This document shows, piece by piece, positions 47,942 through 48,746 of a DNA stretch of 48,746 bases. Origin of the DNA: a bacterium (GTDB lineage Bacteria; Hydrothermota; UBA3073; JACQXS01; JAQTXJ01); NCBI GenBank assembly GCA_028688815.1, contig JAQTXJ010000007.1, forward strand, positions 1-48,746, given 5' to 3'. Made by a program: the position numbers and the translations under genes. The notes beneath the pieces are model-generated. The model had not been told where the DNA came from, did not search any database, and worked only from the letters and a program-made list of their open reading frames with translations. How positions within the stretch are numbered: the first letter of the stretch is position 1; each line of letters opens with the position of its first letter.

Positions 47942-48746
47942 CTACTTTATCTCCCCCATCTTTGTTATCTTTATCGGTTTATATCCGGCAACCTTAACAA
48001 AGTAAATCCCGGATTTTAGTGTTTTTCCTATGATATTATCTTTTGGCTCTTCTACTAATTTACCCGTAATATCATATATAGTTATTTCCGCCTGAGGCGG
48101 ATTATTCGTAGATTTGTTCCCCGAATAACTAATAACGGTTTTTTCAACAAACGGATTCGGATACGTTTCTATTTTTGATATTTGATTTTTTATATTTGAT
48201 TTTTCCTCTACTCCTGTTCCCGTAGAATACCACACATCGCTATATGAAGCGCTATTATTAGCTCCACCTATTACCCACATTTTATTATCAAATGACAAAG
48301 CCGTATGCGCGGCTTTTGCTGCCCATCCAACCGTTCCCGTTGCCTGTGTCCAGTTTGCACCATCACTGGAATACCACACGTCATTAAAATAATTTAGAGT
48401 ATCTTCCCCTCCGAATATCCACATTTTATCGTCAAAAACGGTTGCTCCAAAAAAGTCTCTCGGTGCCCATCCTGCTGCAGCGGTTGCTTGATACCAGTTT
48501 GCACCATCCGTAGAATACCATACATCATTGCAATCATTTCCGTCAACGGAAGCAAACCCTCCTATTACCCACATTTTATTGTCAAAAACAAGCGCCGAAT
48601 GAGAAAACCTTTTTGACCATCCTGCAGCAGCAGTTGCCTGTGACCAGTTTGCACCATCCGTGGAATACCAGACATCGTTACAACCTGTTTGGTCAGCGGC
48701 TCCTCCAAGTATCCACATTTTATTGTCAAAAACTACGGATGCGTGC
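47942..48746 (-). CDS. Kelch-repeat secreted protein with C-terminal sorting domain (5' end beyond window)
   Basis: The frame is open through the right edge: upstream of the track's ATG (48718) it continues HASVVFDNK, part of another repeat, so the true start lies outside. At least four Kelch-like repeats of about 57 residues (HSALVFDNKMWVIGG...DVWYSTDGANWxQATAAAGW) are visible. They are followed by a linker and a sorting-type domain (YPNPFVEKTVISY, ITIYDITGKLVEE, LKSGIYFVKVAGYKPIKITK) like that of the clostripain-like protein. It is probably an exported beta-propeller. In the sorting domain the codons for NPPQAE include a TCCGCCTGAGGCGGA palindrome. Confidence 0.85.
   Translation of the reverse strand, partial: HASVVFDNKMWILGGAADQTGCNDVWYSTDGANWSQATAAAGWSKRFSHSALVFDNKMWVIGGFASVDGNDCNDVWYSTDGANWYQATAAAGWAPRDFFGATVFDDKMWIFGGEDTLNYFNDVWYSSDGANWTQATGTVGWAAKAAHTALSFDNKMWVIGGANNSASYSDVWYSTGTGVEEKSNIKNQISKIETYPNPFVEKTVISYSGNKSTNNPPQAEITIYDITGKLVEEPKDNIIGKTLKSGIYFVKVAGYKPIKITKMGEIK
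48087..48101. repeat. TCCGCCTGAGGCGGA palindrome inside the Kelch gene
   Basis: Perfect seven-base arms around one base. The same word, intact or degraded, lies between genes at 36321 and 47588. Here it is in frame in the sorting domain, between conserved segments. Confidence 0.75.

Overview
The window is an AT-rich bacterial chromosome segment with dense genes on both strands. No rRNA, CRISPR array, transposase or phage block is visible. Several things suggest an uncultured diderm of the broad FCB neighbourhood (Cloacimonadota/WOR-3-like): secreted proteins with a C-terminal PNPF...YDLTGRLV...SGIYFVKL sorting-type domain, DUF5107-TPR and LVIVD-repeat proteins, type IV pilus genes and outer-membrane beta-barrel candidates. 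This placement is an inference from domain content, not from a marker-gene tree.

Layout. 1-1422 (-): JAMM-type protein coupled to purM (cut by the window edge). 1561-6969 (+): type IV pilus operon pilB-pilT-pilC plus a PilS-like kinase. 7012-7659 (-): CsgG-like lipoprotein. 8058-11527 (+): secreted seven-repeat clostripain-family protein and a flavodoxin/ferredoxin protein. 11776-14106 (+): voltage-gated K+ channel and a membrane-anchored DUF4041/GIY-YIG protein. 14566-18129 (-): GntR-controlled ABC exporter with two exported proteins, probably an envelope-response unit. 18595-22154 (-): nickel regulon (nikR, outer-membrane protein, cbiM, PDGLE protein, cbiQ, cbiO) with two readable NikR operators. 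22581-24448 (+): a pair of unknown proteins, the second preceded by two truncated copies of its own start. 24824-34890 (-): housekeeping block (gltX, four-helix protein, purC, cdsA, uppS, frr, serS, GT51 transglycosylase, DUF192, THUMP methyltransferase, DUF1858). 35468-45009 (+): apparent sugar locus (nucleotidyltransferase, galactokinase-like GHMP kinase, Na+ symporter, LVIVD lipoprotein, barrel candidate, DUF5107-TPR protein), closed by a bidirectional terminator. 45083-47520 (-): fatty-acid kinase pair fakA/degV. 47757-47833 (-): initiator tRNA-Met. 47942-48746 (-): partial Kelch-repeat secreted protein.

The most unusual content lies between the genes. A family of composite repeats consists of a stem-loop whose arms differ from copy to copy yet stay complementary, followed by a fixed tail TATCCAGCnnnGCTGGG. 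At least seven copies carry this layout or a close variant, all in the same orientation on the + strand. Interior segments are shared between distant copies. One form sits inside a gene start and was then tandemly duplicated. Palindromic or repeat-like segments also appear inside reading frames (cbiQ, the gltX 3' end, the DUF5107 gene, the Kelch gene). The remaining spacers are filled with word-like low-complexity DNA.

Promoters are mostly of the TTGACA-N16/17-TANNNT type. In several genes (serS, fakA, nikR, DUF1858) the expected transcription start falls on or a few bases before the ATG, which suggests leaderless mRNAs beside SD-led operon genes.
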